Source: an uncultured Collinsella sp. (lineage in GTDB: Bacteria; Actinomycetota; Coriobacteriia; Coriobacteriales; Coriobacteriaceae). From it: a stretch of 29,037 bases of DNA. Under the pieces are notes generated by a model. It was not told the origin of the DNA, searched no databases, and saw nothing but the letters and a program-made list of their open reading frames with translations. The DNA is taken from assembly GCA_958428675.1 (NCBI GenBank), contig CAUAGV010000004.1, positions 1 to 29,037 of the forward strand. The letters are read 5' to 3'. Numbering within the stretch: the first letter of the stretch is position 1; every line of letters begins with the position of its first letter. The position numbers and the translations under genes are program-made. Of the stretch, positions 22,593-29,037 are shown piece after piece.

Positions 22593-23009
22593 CTATGCCT
22601 CGCGCTCGACCTCACTCACGCATTCGTTCTTGATGGTGCCAACGAGCGCCTGCAGCGCATCGACCACGTGTGGGCGAATGTCCCCGCCGATAAGCACGAG
22701 CATGATGTCGTCACCTACGGCAAGCTCGCCGCTTGCCAGCCACACGCGCACATAGCCGATACCCGGCATCGCGCGCGTGGCCTCGATAGCAGCCTGTACC
22801 TTGCTGGCGTCGTAGCCAAACACCATGCCGCCCACCTTGTGGCCCGGCGCCACGCCATCGGTCTCGACACCGCGCGCCTCGGACTTGGGCGTCGCGCGCA
22901 CCACACCGTTATGCGTCAGATACATACCGCACGCAGGTCCCGACGAATCGGCCTTGGCCTCACGCAGCCAAGCATCAATCGAAGGCATCGTTTTGCCATT
23001 CTCGAGCAT
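22593..23009 (-). CDS. MoaE-like protein (molybdopterin synthase large-subunit fold), divergent
   Basis: This 138-residue protein resembles MoaE, which with MoaD makes molybdopterin from precursor Z. By eye, ACGMYLTHNGVVRAT corresponds to the GAxxxFxGxVR start of MoaE, GIGYVRVWLASGELAVGDDIMLVLIGG to its H(R)xGxLxVGE strand region, and PHVVDALQALVGTIKNE to the C-terminal helix. The catalytic lysine segment of true MoaE (PIWKKE) is not present: the aligned part reads TIKNECVSE. Enzyme activity is therefore doubtful and another use of the fold is possible. The first ATG (23012) is two bases from GGGAG; the second (23009) is better spaced. The gene follows the sortase on the same strand; no other molybdenum cofactor gene is in the window. 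Confidence 0.55.
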   Translation of the reverse strand: MLENGKTMPSIDAWLREAKADSSGPACGMYLTHNGVVRATPKSEARGVETDGVAPGHKVGGMVFGYDASKVQAAIEATRAMPGIGYVRVWLASGELAVGDDIMLVLIGGDIRPHVVDALQALVGTIKNECVSEVEREA

Positions 23010-23076
23010 CATTTCTCCCTTACCGTCGTCGAGTAGCCAATTTGGAACGGGGCTTTTTTAGCTACTCTCGAACAAC

Positions 23077-24075
23077 TTATTCCTCGACCGGCGTGAGCAC
23101 CATGACGGCACGCGTGTTGCTCAGCGATAACGAACGACAGGTCACAAGCGTTACGACCTTGGTTGCCGAAGCGGCACGATCGGTGGCATCGCTCGCCACG
23201 GCAGAGGCACCGTCGAGCATCTCGGACAGGTAGTTCTTGAGCCCGTCGTCGCCCTCAAAATTGGGCGTGCGCGCCTTGGAGTACGTATCCTCAACGACCT
23301 TGGTCGCCAGCGGACGCAGCTTATACGTTGCATCGCGCGTGATGTAATACACGTACTCGATGCTATCGAACGTCGCTTGGTCGGTGGTGTCCGAAATCAC
23401 GTTGAACATCGACCCATCGTTCATATGGTGGCCGTAGATCGTGGTCTGCTGATCCACCATGCCCGGCGCGGTGTCGTCGCTATCCAAGAAGATGGCACCG
23501 GACGCGTTAGCCGTACCGTCAAACAGCGTGTTGAGGTATTTGGAGTTGTTGTTGGTCTGCACGACGGGATAGTTGATGTTGGTGCCGGGCGCGTAAATCC
23601 AACCCACAATCTCGGGGTTCGTCTGAGCAAGCGCATCAAAGTCGATAATCGGCACGCCGCTGGCGTCCTTATCGCTTACATATTGCTTCTCGATTTTCTG
23701 ATACGAATCGCTCGCCTGCTTATAGCCAATCTGGGCATTAATAAAAATAGCGGCGGCGGCGACAATCAGGCCGATACCGATGATGATGAGCAGAATGGGA
23801 ATAATGGAGCGGCGCTTTTTGCGCGGCGGCTCGGTGCAATCCGACGGCGCGGCATGTGATGAAGACCGGGGCGGCTTCTTAGCGGAGCTATAAGACGAAG
23901 AACGATATGCGGCCGGCGTGTCCTGTCGACGATGCGTCGCCGGTGTCACGGGGCGCGGCGCGCGCGGCTGCTGAGGAGAGGATGTCCGACCCTGCTGCGC
24001 CGCATGGGCAGCACCCGGCTTCGACGGATCGGGAATCTGAGAAGCCTTGAATCGTTTTCCCTGATAATCGGACAT
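23077..24075 (-). CDS. Class B sortase
   Basis: This 332-residue cell-surface transpeptidase cleaves a sorting signal and joins the protein to the wall or to another protein. Residues 1-90 form a long cytoplasmic Pro/Ser/Arg-rich tail, 91-113 a membrane anchor, and 125-332 the sortase domain. NPEIVGWIYAPGTNINYPVVQ is a class B signature; the catalytic triad is His216 in TIYGHHMNDGSMF, Cys313 in TLVTC and Arg322 in SNTRAVM. An insertion with DGASAVASDATDRAASATK precedes the Cys strand. AAGGAGAGCC precedes the ATG. The gene lies 35 bases after purE and probably shares its transcript. No LPXTG- or NPQTN-type substrate is in the window, so its target is unknown. Confidence 0.92.
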   Translation of the reverse strand: MSDYQGKRFKASQIPDPSKPGAAHAAQQGRTSSPQQPRAPRPVTPATHRRQDTPAAYRSSSYSSAKKPPRSSSHAAPSDCTEPPRKKRRSIIPILLIIIGIGLIVAAAAIFINAQIGYKQASDSYQKIEKQYVSDKDASGVPIIDFDALAQTNPEIVGWIYAPGTNINYPVVQTNNNSKYLNTLFDGTANASGAIFLDSDDTAPGMVDQQTTIYGHHMNDGSMFNVISDTTDQATFDSIEYVYYITRDATYKLRPLATKVVEDTYSKARTPNFEGDDGLKNYLSEMLDGASAVASDATDRAASATKVVTLVTCRSLSLSNTRAVMVLTPVEE

Positions 24076-24110
24076 GGCTCTCCTTATACTGCGGTGAAAC
24101 GGCGGAACGC

Positions 24111-24575
24111 TTAGGCGTCAGCCATCTCCTGCTTCATCTTCTCGATAACCTTGCGGTACTCGGGGTCGCAAGCACCCAGAATCTGCGTGGCGTAAATGGC
24201 GGCGTTCTTGGCGCCGTTGATGGCAACGCAGGCCACGGGCACGCCGGAGGGCATCTGCACCATCGACAGCAGCGAGTCCATACCGCCCAGGTCACTCGTC
24301 TTCATAGGCACGCCGATAACCGGCAGCGGCGTAAAGGCAGCCACGACACCACCCAAGTGAGCGGCCTTGCCGGCGGCGGCGATAATCACCTTGATGCCGC
24401 GATCGGCAGCAGTCGAAGCCCACTCGTGGACCTTCGCCGGCGTGCGGTGCGCGCTCGCGATCACGAGCTCATAGGGCACACCCAGCGCCTCGAGCTCGGC
24501 GGTGCAGCCTTCCATAACGCCCAGATCGGACTTAGAACCCATGATGATCCCGACAACCGGCTTTTGATCTGCCAT
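24111..24575 (-). CDS. purE: N5-carboxyaminoimidazole ribonucleotide mutase
   Basis: This 154-residue enzyme moves the carboxyl group of N5-CAIR to give CAIR in purine synthesis. VVGIIMGSKSDLGVMEGC, the loop ASAHRTPAKV with its catalytic His, and AAGKAAHLGGVVAAFTPLPVIGVP are diagnostic for the short, class I type. AGGAGG lies 9 bases from the ATG at 24575, but only 3 from an upstream ATG at 24581, so 24575 is preferred. No purK is adjacent, although class I PurE normally needs PurK-made N5-CAIR; it may be elsewhere. It is the first gene of a unit with the sortase, separate from purFMN. Confidence 0.95.
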   Translation of the reverse strand: MADQKPVVGIIMGSKSDLGVMEGCTAELEALGVPYELVIASAHRTPAKVHEWASTAADRGIKVIIAAAGKAAHLGGVVAAFTPLPVIGVPMKTSDLGGMDSLLSMVQMPSGVPVACVAINGAKNAAIYATQILGACDPEYRKVIEKMKQEMADA

Positions 24576-24638
24576 AAACATAGACCTCCTGTTGAGAGCG
24601 GTGACGCAGCGAATCCGCGACCCTTAACTACTGAGAGT

Positions 24639-24644
24639 AGTATA
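24639..24644 (-). promoter_or_regulatory. Possible purE promoter -10 box
   Basis: TATACT on the minus strand lies about 64 bases before the purE ATG. The expected -35 position falls at the edge of the large palindrome at 24662-24766 and does not resemble TTGACA. Confidence 0.35.
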
Positions 24645-24661
24645 GCTGCTCCCGTCCCTGC

Positions 24662-24766
24662 GGTCCCCGGGTGCCCCGCGGCGGGCTGGGTTTTTATCTT
24701 CGCTCCCCTTGCTTCGCAAAGTCGCTCAGATAAATAACCCAGCGCGCCGCGGGGCACCCGGGGACC
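24662..24766. repeat. Large GC-rich palindrome upstream of purE
   Basis: The left arm 24662-24699 and the right arm 24728-24766 are complementary over 38-39 bases: 22 perfect pairs starting at GGTCCCCGGGTGCCCC, one mismatch, then GCTGGGTT and TTTATCT with a one-base bulge. The 28-nt loop is TCGCTCCCCTTGCTTCGCAA plus eight more bases. There is no T-run outside the stem on either side, so it is not a typical terminator. It sits where the purE promoter would be expected. Confidence 0.85.
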
Positions 24767-24860
24767 TACCGGGGATTGCTATGACATACGTTGGCTGAAT
24801 TTTGTTTGAATGAGAGGTTTATGGGAGGGGTGATGGGCAGCTTTTCAAGAATAGAATTCG

Positions 24861-24930
24861 ATCGAGCGAGCAAAAAGTCCCGCGAAGAGAGCCGCATCAG
24901 CCTCCCCGCGGGACAAAATCCTCGCTCGAT
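24861..24930. terminator. Nested hairpin downstream of the ATPase remnant
   Basis: An outer stem ATCGAGCGAG/CTCGCTCGAT surrounds an inner stem GTCCCGCG/CGCGGGAC. On the minus strand the inner stem is followed by TTTTTG, so it would stop transcription coming from the remnant; on the plus strand AAAATCC follows. The rest of 24767-24954 holds nothing I can identify. Confidence 0.65.
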
Positions 24931-24954
24931 TATTTCAACCCACGCCATCGCGCG

Positions 24955-25239
24955 CTAGAAGATCAATTCGTCTGATTCACCCATGAGCCAATGCGCAAGA
25001 TCGATGACCTTGATACCGTCCCAGTCGGTCGTTTCGTGGCCAGTCCGGGCGATGATGCACTTAGGATAGGCGTCTCGAATCCGGCGCAAAGGATCGAGCT
25101 TTTTCGTTCCAAGCTCCGCGTTGCGTATGCGATATTTTTGCCTGATGTCACGCAGGATAAGCGTTTCGAGCACATCCGTAATGTAGGAAAATCTCATCCG
25201 CTCGTCCGGATAGATATAGGAACCCGGCCCACTTCGCAA
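24955..25239 (-). pseudogene. Remnant of an AAA ATPase with DUF4143 tail
   Basis: A 94-codon open frame reads like two joined pieces of the single-gene AAA/DUF4143 ATPase family. SYIYPDERMRFSYITDVLETLILRDIRQKYRIRN corresponds to the middle of such proteins (the RDI...KY.IRN motif), and DPLRRIRDAYPKCIIARTGHETTDWDGIKVIDLAHWLMG to their C-terminus. The N-terminal Walker-type ATPase half and roughly 100 or more residues between the two pieces are missing. The frame opens at a TTG with no ribosome site. I read it as a decayed gene with an internal deletion. Full-length relatives are about 400 residues, often solitary and mobile, with poorly known function. Confidence 0.6.
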
Positions 25240-25251
25240 AATTAAGATTAA

Positions 25252-25297
25252 CTCAAAAACGCGAAGTACAATATATCATCTACTTCGCGTTTTTGAG
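25252..25297. terminator. Perfect 17-bp hairpin upstream of the ATPase remnant
   Basis: CTCAAAAACGCGAAGTA pairs with TACTTCGCGTTTTTGAG without mismatch around a 12-nt loop. In both directions GCGAAGTA...TACTTCGC is followed by a GTTTTTG tract, so it can work as a bidirectional terminator. ACTTCGC also recurs at about 25230, which may mean the palindrome belongs to the decayed ATPase gene's own flanks. Confidence 0.7.
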
Positions 25298-25428
25298 AAA
25301 TCCTAGATTTCGCGTAATAATGTTCGCCAAGTTATCGCAAACCCGACACGGGTGAGTTCTTCGCCTGATTGACCCTGCACAGCAGTCCGAAGCGAAAGAC
25401 GCGAGTCCTCAGATCGCTCCGGTAAAGC

Positions 25429-25444
25429 GAGGGCCGCGGCCCTC
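25429..25444. repeat. 16-bp perfect palindrome in an otherwise unassigned gap
   Basis: GAGGGCCGCGGCCCTC is a perfect palindrome lying 60 bases after the MarR-type gene. The surrounding 25298-25503 has several GC-rich complementary blocks but no gene, no T-run and no RNA family that I recognise. Confidence 0.5.
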
Positions 25445-25503
25445 TTGGGGGACACACGCACCGGCGTACCCCGTCGGGCTCGATTACCTCAGCCGGCCCG
25501 CTC

Positions 25504-25944
25504 TTACAGATTATCGAGATAATCGTCAACGTCGTAGGTAAGGCTGTAGGCCTTGTTGAGGATGCGCACGAGTTCCTTAGCGTCATGCTCGCCGAGCGAG
25601 GAGAGCTGGTTGGAGAGCAGCGCCACGCTCTCTGCATTCTTTTTAGCTGCATAGTCGCGCCCGGACTCGGTAACACTCACCAGCACGCGACGGCGGTCCG
25701 AAGGATCGGGGCGACGTGTGACATAGCCCTTGGTCTCAAGCGAATCGAGGATATGCGACATGCGCGCACGGCTAAAACCGAGCTTCTTGGCAATCTCGGA
25801 CGGAATCACGTCTCCATCGGCGCTCGAAAGATATTGCAGGACCGGCGTCTCGCCCACATTGGCGCCACCGGCCGCGCTCAGCGAACCCTTTGCAAGGGAG
25901 CGCGAATATACAATCAGTTTTCTTGCTACCTCGTCGTAATCCAC
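25504..25944 (-). CDS. MarR-family transcriptional regulator
   Basis: This 146-residue protein has the MarR layout: a first helix, then the winged helix-turn-helix VIPSEIAKKLGFSRARMSHILDSLETKGYVTRRPDPSDRRRVLVSVTESGRDYA at about 47-100, and a C-terminal dimerisation helix. The DPSDRRRVLVSVTESG wing is diagnostic. Such proteins usually repress a neighbouring gene and their own until a small molecule binds. The start appears to be a GTG at 25944; AAAGG lies about 11 bases before it, a little far. It follows a small membrane protein gene by 87 bases, which may be its partner or target. The ligand is unknown. Confidence 0.9.
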   Translation of the reverse strand: MDYDEVARKLIVYSRSLAKGSLSAAGGANVGETPVLQYLSSADGDVIPSEIAKKLGFSRARMSHILDSLETKGYVTRRPDPSDRRRVLVSVTESGRDYAAKKNAESVALLSNQLSSLGEHDAKELVRILNKAYSLTYDVDDYLDNL

Positions 25945-26031
25945 AGCCAGTCAAACCTTTAGCGCTATATCTCGTCTTTAGTTGCCACTCGCAACAAAAA
26001 TTGATTATACCCCACCGTCTCGATCCGATGG

Positions 26032-26355
26032 CTACGATTCGCTCTTGCGCCCCATAAGCTCATCAACATCCACACCTGCGGCGGCAAGCATACGCTCGAC
26101 ATTCTTCTTTGCGTTGTTCGTGCCGACCTTGAGGATGATCGACATGGGCACACCGATCACCAAACACGCGATGCCGAGCGGAACACCCCAGTTGGGGCCA
26201 CCCTGCATGCCCCACATTCCGACCAAGAACCCCACGGCAACCAGGGAGTAGCCCAACCTCAGCCACACGTTGAGGCGCTGGATGGCATCGGTTTGGAGCT
26301 TGGCCTCCTTGACGAGCTCCTCCTTGGAAAGGTCGTGTCCATGCTTCTCGTGCAT
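26032..26355 (-). CDS. Small membrane protein with two membrane segments, unknown function
   Basis: This 107-residue protein is not one I recognise. It starts with a charged His-rich segment (MHEKHGHDLSKEELVKEAKLQTDAIQRLN), followed by two hydrophobic segments at about 34-51 (LGYSLVAVGFLVGMWGM) and 58-78 (VPLGIACLVIGVPMSIIL), and ends with a charged tail (KKNVERMLAAAGVDVDELMGRKSES). The ATG at 26355 follows AAAGGAGGACCT, an excellent site; the frame is open upstream to 26412 without support. It is probably cotranscribed with the MarR gene downstream. An inverted repeat in its 5' region (26413-26478) may matter for control. Confidence 0.8.
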   Translation of the reverse strand: MHEKHGHDLSKEELVKEAKLQTDAIQRLNVWLRLGYSLVAVGFLVGMWGMQGGPNWGVPLGIACLVIGVPMSIILKVGTNNAKKNVERMLAAAGVDVDELMGRKSES

Positions 26356-26412
26356 AGGTCCTCCTTTAGCAGGCCACGCCACCTGGGCGTACGGTTGTGT
26401 CGTGTGCGTCAT

Positions 26413-26478
26413 CTTTCAAGAGCAATATAGCGGGTTTCGTGTAAGGCGATGGAGGTCGCGGGCCATATTGCCCTTGAA
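26413..26478. repeat. Inverted repeat upstream of the small membrane protein gene
   Basis: TTCAAGAGCAATATAGC and GCCATATTGCCCTTGAA match in 15 of 17 positions as an inverted pair separated by about 32 bases. It could be two operator half-sites or a leader hairpin; no function is proven. Confidence 0.5.
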
Positions 26479-26492
26479 GGACGGCGCCGTCC

Positions 26493-26528
26493 AAAAAGGG
26501 CCGTGCGAAACAGGTCCGCACGACCCTT
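26493..26528 (-). terminator. Rho-independent terminator of the mannose-family PTS operon
   Basis: On the minus strand AAGGGTCGTGCG and CGCACGGCCCTT pair with one mismatch around a 9-nt loop, followed by TTTGG. It lies about 22 bases after the IID stop. Confidence 0.88.
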
Positions 26529-26550
26529 CACAAGGGACTGGGATGTGAGG

Positions 26551-27375
26551 CTAGTAGCTCAGGGCAGGGTCGAAGAAGCCGATGAGCACGCCCACGAAGG
26601 CGATAACGACCAGGATCAGCATCATGACGATGGGGTTGACCTTCTTCTTGGTCATCATGTACCAGCAGAAGACGGTGAACAGCAGCGGCAGGAGCTTGGG
26701 GTACACGCCGTCGAGCGTATCCTGGAACGCGCCACCGCCGGGCAGCGTGAGGTTGGGGCTGCAGGTGATGGAGACCCAGGTTGCGGCAACGGCGCCGATA
26801 ACCATGGTGCCGACCATGACGATGGACTCGCGCAGGGCCTTGGCCTTGGGGCCGACGAGGGCCTCGACCGCCTTGCCACCCAGCTCGTAGCCGGAGTTGT
26901 AGGCGAACTTCATGCCAAAGTACATGAGCGCGTTCCACACCACGATGTAGAAGATCGCGCCGAGCGGAGAGCCACCGGTCGAAAGGCCGAGGGCGATACC
27001 GAGCAGGATCGGGATCAGTGTACCGACGATCAGGGAGTCGCCGAGGCCTGCGAGCGGGCCCATGAGGCCAGCGCGGATGCCGTTGATGGCATCGTCGTCG
27101 ACGGGCTCACCGTTAGCGCGGGCCTCCTCGAGGCCAGCGGTGATACCGACGACCATGGTGCCGATCTGCGGCTCGGTGTTGAAGAAGGCGCTGTAGGTCT
27201 GGAGAGCCTCTTTCTGCTGCTCCTTGTCCTCATACAGCTCCTCGACGATCGGGAGCATGGCGCACAGATAGCCGAACGTCTGCATGTGCTCCTGCGAGAA
27301 GCAGGTCAGGTTGCCATAGGCCCAGTTGCGGAACGATTTGCTCAGGGTCTTCTTGGAGAGTTTCTTCTCTGCCAT
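26551..27375 (-). CDS. PTS mannose-family transporter subunit IID
   Basis: This 274-residue membrane component of a mannose/fructose/sorbose-type PTS works with IIC to move the sugar. Family marks are the N-terminal SFRNWAYGNLTCFSQEHMQTFGYLCAMLP, INGIRAGLMGPLAGLGDSLIVGTLIPILLGIALGL and the hydrophobic C-terminus VNPIVMMLILVVIAFVGVLIGFFDP. Its ATG overlaps the IIC stop by one base (TAATG), with GAGGAGG inside the IIC tail codons as the ribosome site, so translation is coupled. A terminator follows at 26493. The exact hexose or amino sugar cannot be decided. Confidence 0.94.
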   Translation of the reverse strand: MAEKKLSKKTLSKSFRNWAYGNLTCFSQEHMQTFGYLCAMLPIVEELYEDKEQQKEALQTYSAFFNTEPQIGTMVVGITAGLEEARANGEPVDDDAINGIRAGLMGPLAGLGDSLIVGTLIPILLGIALGLSTGGSPLGAIFYIVVWNALMYFGMKFAYNSGYELGGKAVEALVGPKAKALRESIVMVGTMVIGAVAATWVSITCSPNLTLPGGGAFQDTLDGVYPKLLPLLFTVFCWYMMTKKKVNPIVMMLILVVIAFVGVLIGFFDPALSY

Positions 27376-28229
27376 TAGATGTCCTCCTCTTCCTCATCAG
27401 AACTCGAGGCGATAGCGGCCTTGGGGGCGTTCTCCATATCGATCCTGAGCGAGACGATCTCGTAGTGGACCAGGGCGAAGAAGCAGCCGATACCGGCGGC
27501 AGCGATCAGGTTGCAGCCCATGACGGCGGACAGGGTGAAACCGAAGAAGAAGGTCAGGAAGTCCGTGGGCTTGGAGATGACCTGCTTGAGCAGGATGGCG
27601 ATACCGACGGTGGGCAGCAGCGAGCCGACGGTGAACAGCGTCTTCATGGCGATGCCGTCCATGGGCATGTAGGTCTTCATGAGGTCGACCATGTTGGCGC
27701 CGCCCATGGTGATGATGAACGTCGGGATGAAGGAACACAGGATGTGGCCGATCCAAGGCAGGACCATGTCGACGAGGTAGAGCTTGTGCAGGTCACCCTT
27801 CTCGAGCCACTTCCAGCCCATGCCCTGCCACACAAGGTTGATGGTCGCGGTGCCATAGAACAGGACGGTGCCGAGCGTACCCACGGCGGCACCGAGGGAA
27901 GCAGCCATGCCGGCGGCCTCGGTCGAACCCGGGTCGATGCCCTGCGCCTTGATGGCCAGGATCGCCAGAGGAATGCCGATGTAGGAAACGGCGCGGACGT
28001 CGGCGGAGACGGTTCCGCCCGGGGTCACGAGGGCGATGTAGACAACCTGGATGGCGGCGCCGACCAAGATGCCGGACTGGATGTCGCCCATGATGATGCC
28101 GACGACGAGACCTGCGACCAGAGGACGGCCCAGGGTGTAGTTGCCGAACGTCGTGCCGCCCATGCCGGGCATCGAGGCCAGGCAGGCGAACAGGCCGAAC
28201 AGCGCGGCTTGGAACGCATTGATAGTCAT
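27375..28229 (-). CDS. PTS mannose-family transporter subunit IIC
   Basis: This 284-residue channel subunit of the mannose-class PTS has many hydrophobic segments and the family sequences GNYTLGRPLVAGLVVGIIMGDIQSGILVGAAIQVVYIALVTPGGTVSADVRAVSYIGIPLAI. The C-terminus is a strikingly acidic tail, SSDEEEEDI, whose codons also carry the ribosome site of the IID gene. GAAAGGGGAAAGC precedes the ATG. It lies 72 bases after the IIB gene, in the usual IIA-IIB-IIC-IID order. Confidence 0.94.
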   Translation of the reverse strand: MTINAFQAALFGLFACLASMPGMGGTTFGNYTLGRPLVAGLVVGIIMGDIQSGILVGAAIQVVYIALVTPGGTVSADVRAVSYIGIPLAILAIKAQGIDPGSTEAAGMAASLGAAVGTLGTVLFYGTATINLVWQGMGWKWLEKGDLHKLYLVDMVLPWIGHILCSFIPTFIITMGGANMVDLMKTYMPMDGIAMKTLFTVGSLLPTVGIAILLKQVISKPTDFLTFFFGFTLSAVMGCNLIAAAGIGCFFALVHYEIVSLRIDMENAPKAAIASSSDEEEEDI

Positions 28230-28301
28230 GCTTTCCCCTTTCTTTATTCCTCAGTCCCTCCTCGTGGGACCGTTAGGACCAAAATGCTGCGAAGCGTTTG
28301 C

Positions 28302-28790
28302 TTAGAAACCAAACTGGCCGCGGAACTTGGGCCAGGTACCGATGGACTTCTCCTTGATGAGGGCGAACTCGACCTCATAGCCGGCGTTGGTGAGGTCTTC
28401 GAGCGCCTGGGCCTCTTCCTGCGTGATCGACTGGTTGTTGCCGAGCTTGGTCGCACCGGGGCGATCGTTGCAGGGTCCGACGACGACGTGGTTCATGCCG
28501 GGCTTAAAGCCAAAGTCGACCAGCAGCTCCTTCATATCCTGCGGGTTCTTGGTGATCAGGAAGTACTGCGTCTCGCTGTCGAGAGCCTTCTGCGCGACCT
28601 CCTTGAAGTGCTCCTTGGTCCATACGAAAGTCTTCTTCTGCGAAGCGCTGCGGTAGGCCTCCTTGAGCACCGGGTTGGATGCCGCGGCGTCGTTGACGGC
28701 AATCAGGCCGTCGCAGGGATACTCGAGTGACCAACGGGTGACGGTCTGGCCATGGATCATACGGTCGTCGATGCGGATGAACGAAATCAT
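28302..28790 (-). CDS. PTS mannose-family transporter subunit IIB
   Basis: This 162-residue cytoplasmic phosphotransfer domain has the signature FIRIDDRMIHGQTVTRW, with the phosphorylated histidine at His13. GLIAVNDAAASNPVLKEAYRSASQKKTFVWT and FLITKNPQDMKELLVDFGFKPGMNHVVVG also match sorbose/mannose IIB proteins. AAAGGGGAGAACGCA precedes the ATG at 28790; the frame is open further upstream without a site. It is encoded separately from IIA, unlike the fused ManX of Escherichia coli. Confidence 0.94.
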   Translation of the reverse strand: MISFIRIDDRMIHGQTVTRWSLEYPCDGLIAVNDAAASNPVLKEAYRSASQKKTFVWTKEHFKEVAQKALDSETQYFLITKNPQDMKELLVDFGFKPGMNHVVVGPCNDRPGATKLGNNQSITQEEAQALEDLTNAGYEVEFALIKEKSIGTWPKFRGQFGF

Positions 28791-28862
28791 TGCGTTCTCC
28801 CCTTTCTGTTTTGGGCCGGCACTTGGCGCCGCGCCCCATCTCACACGGTTTGGCTCTTGGGC

Positions 28863-29037
28863 CTAGATATCGTCGTCCTCGTCATCCTCGCCATCATCGG
28901 TGGGGATCACGAGCTCGGACATGCCGTTCTTGCCCTCTTGCAGCATCATCTGCTTGAGGGAATCGAGGTCCATGGTGGATAGGCCCATCATCGCGGTCAT
29001 CGCCATGGGCAGGTTCATGCCGCCAAAGGCGACAGTG
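28863..29037 (-). CDS. PTS mannose-family subunit IIA, C-terminal part (cut by window end)
   Basis: The last 57 codons of a minus-strand gene are visible, and the rest lies beyond 29037. The piece begins VAFGGMNLPMAMTAMMGLSTMDLDSLKQMMLQEGKNGM, matching the GGxNLPM segment near the end of mannose-type EIIA domains, and ends in a very acidic tail (TDDGEDDEDDDI). The phosphorylated histidine is in the missing half. It is the upstream neighbour of IIB (72-base gap) and completes the IIA-IIB-IIC-IID set. Confidence 0.85.
   Translation of the reverse strand, partial: TVAFGGMNLPMAMTAMMGLSTMDLDSLKQMMLQEGKNGMSELVIPTDDGEDDEDDDI

Noticed and set aside
23031..23067. GAGTAGC and GCTACTC inverted pair between the sortase and MoaE-like genes
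   Set aside because: Only seven bases pair across a 23-base spacer, which is too weak to call an operator or terminator, and the YGTCCC core is absent.
24766..24948. A 60-codon minus-strand frame
   Set aside because: It runs through the nested terminator hairpin, has no ribosome site and resembles nothing.
25298..25503. GC-rich gap behind the MarR gene, considered as a structured RNA
   Set aside because: There are several complementary blocks and a perfect palindrome, but I cannot match it to any RNA family and no promoter or T-run is clear.

Overview
The window looks like chromosomal DNA of a high-GC gut actinobacterium of the class Coriobacteriia, most likely Collinsella. This is inferred from base composition, GAGG/AAGG-type ribosome sites, the gene set (Nfn-type bifurcating dehydrogenase, mannose-family PTS with separate IIA/IIB, class B sortase, [Fe-S] PurF) and general resemblance; no database search was run. 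It is mostly housekeeping and transport DNA, with about 29 intact or window-truncated protein genes, one decayed gene, and no tRNA, rRNA or CRISPR array that I can see.

Layout. 1-1,990: a GntR/UTRA regulator and a short-type mannose-6-phosphate isomerase (+). 2,103-6,214: PcrA/UvrD-type helicase and UppP (-). 6,464-10,368: universal stress protein, peptidyl-tRNA hydrolase and the nfnA-nfnB pair (+). 10,369-10,829: a gene-free 460-bp stretch packed with hairpins. 10,830-14,531 (-): an amino-acid ABC importer (ATPase, Tat/lipoprotein binding protein, two permeases) followed by a cytidylate-kinase-like gene. 14,831-17,211 (-): YqeY-like protein, parvulin-type foldase, lone PTS IIA. 17,364-20,986 (-): purF, purM, purN. 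21,273-22,502 (+): CmpB-like membrane protein. 22,593-24,575 (-): purE, class B sortase and a MoaE-like protein. 24,576-25,503: large palindromes and a DUF4143-type ATPase remnant. 25,504-26,355 (-): small membrane protein and MarR regulator. 26,551-29,037 (-): mannose-family PTS IIA (cut by the window end), IIB, IIC, IID.

How the genes fit together. ManA and the mannose-type PTS could feed hexose phosphates into glycolysis, although they lie at opposite ends of the window. PurF, PurM, PurN and PurE cover four steps of IMP synthesis in two transcription units. NfnAB would balance NADH, NADPH and ferredoxin in an anaerobe.

The most striking content is intergenic. Scattered between the genes is a family of at least 13 short hairpins (plus one half copy). 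Their stem sequences differ completely from locus to locus yet stay self-complementary. Each has a loop of 17 nt (15 in one copy) with a core that is usually YGTCCC at loop positions 9-14. Copies occur singly, as inverted pairs and as head-to-tail tandems sharing an arm. Several sit directly behind stop codons, and two supply the last two bases of a TAA. A second, unrelated family of three 55-bp hairpins lies inside one inverted pair. These repeats are my candidate for an undescribed element.
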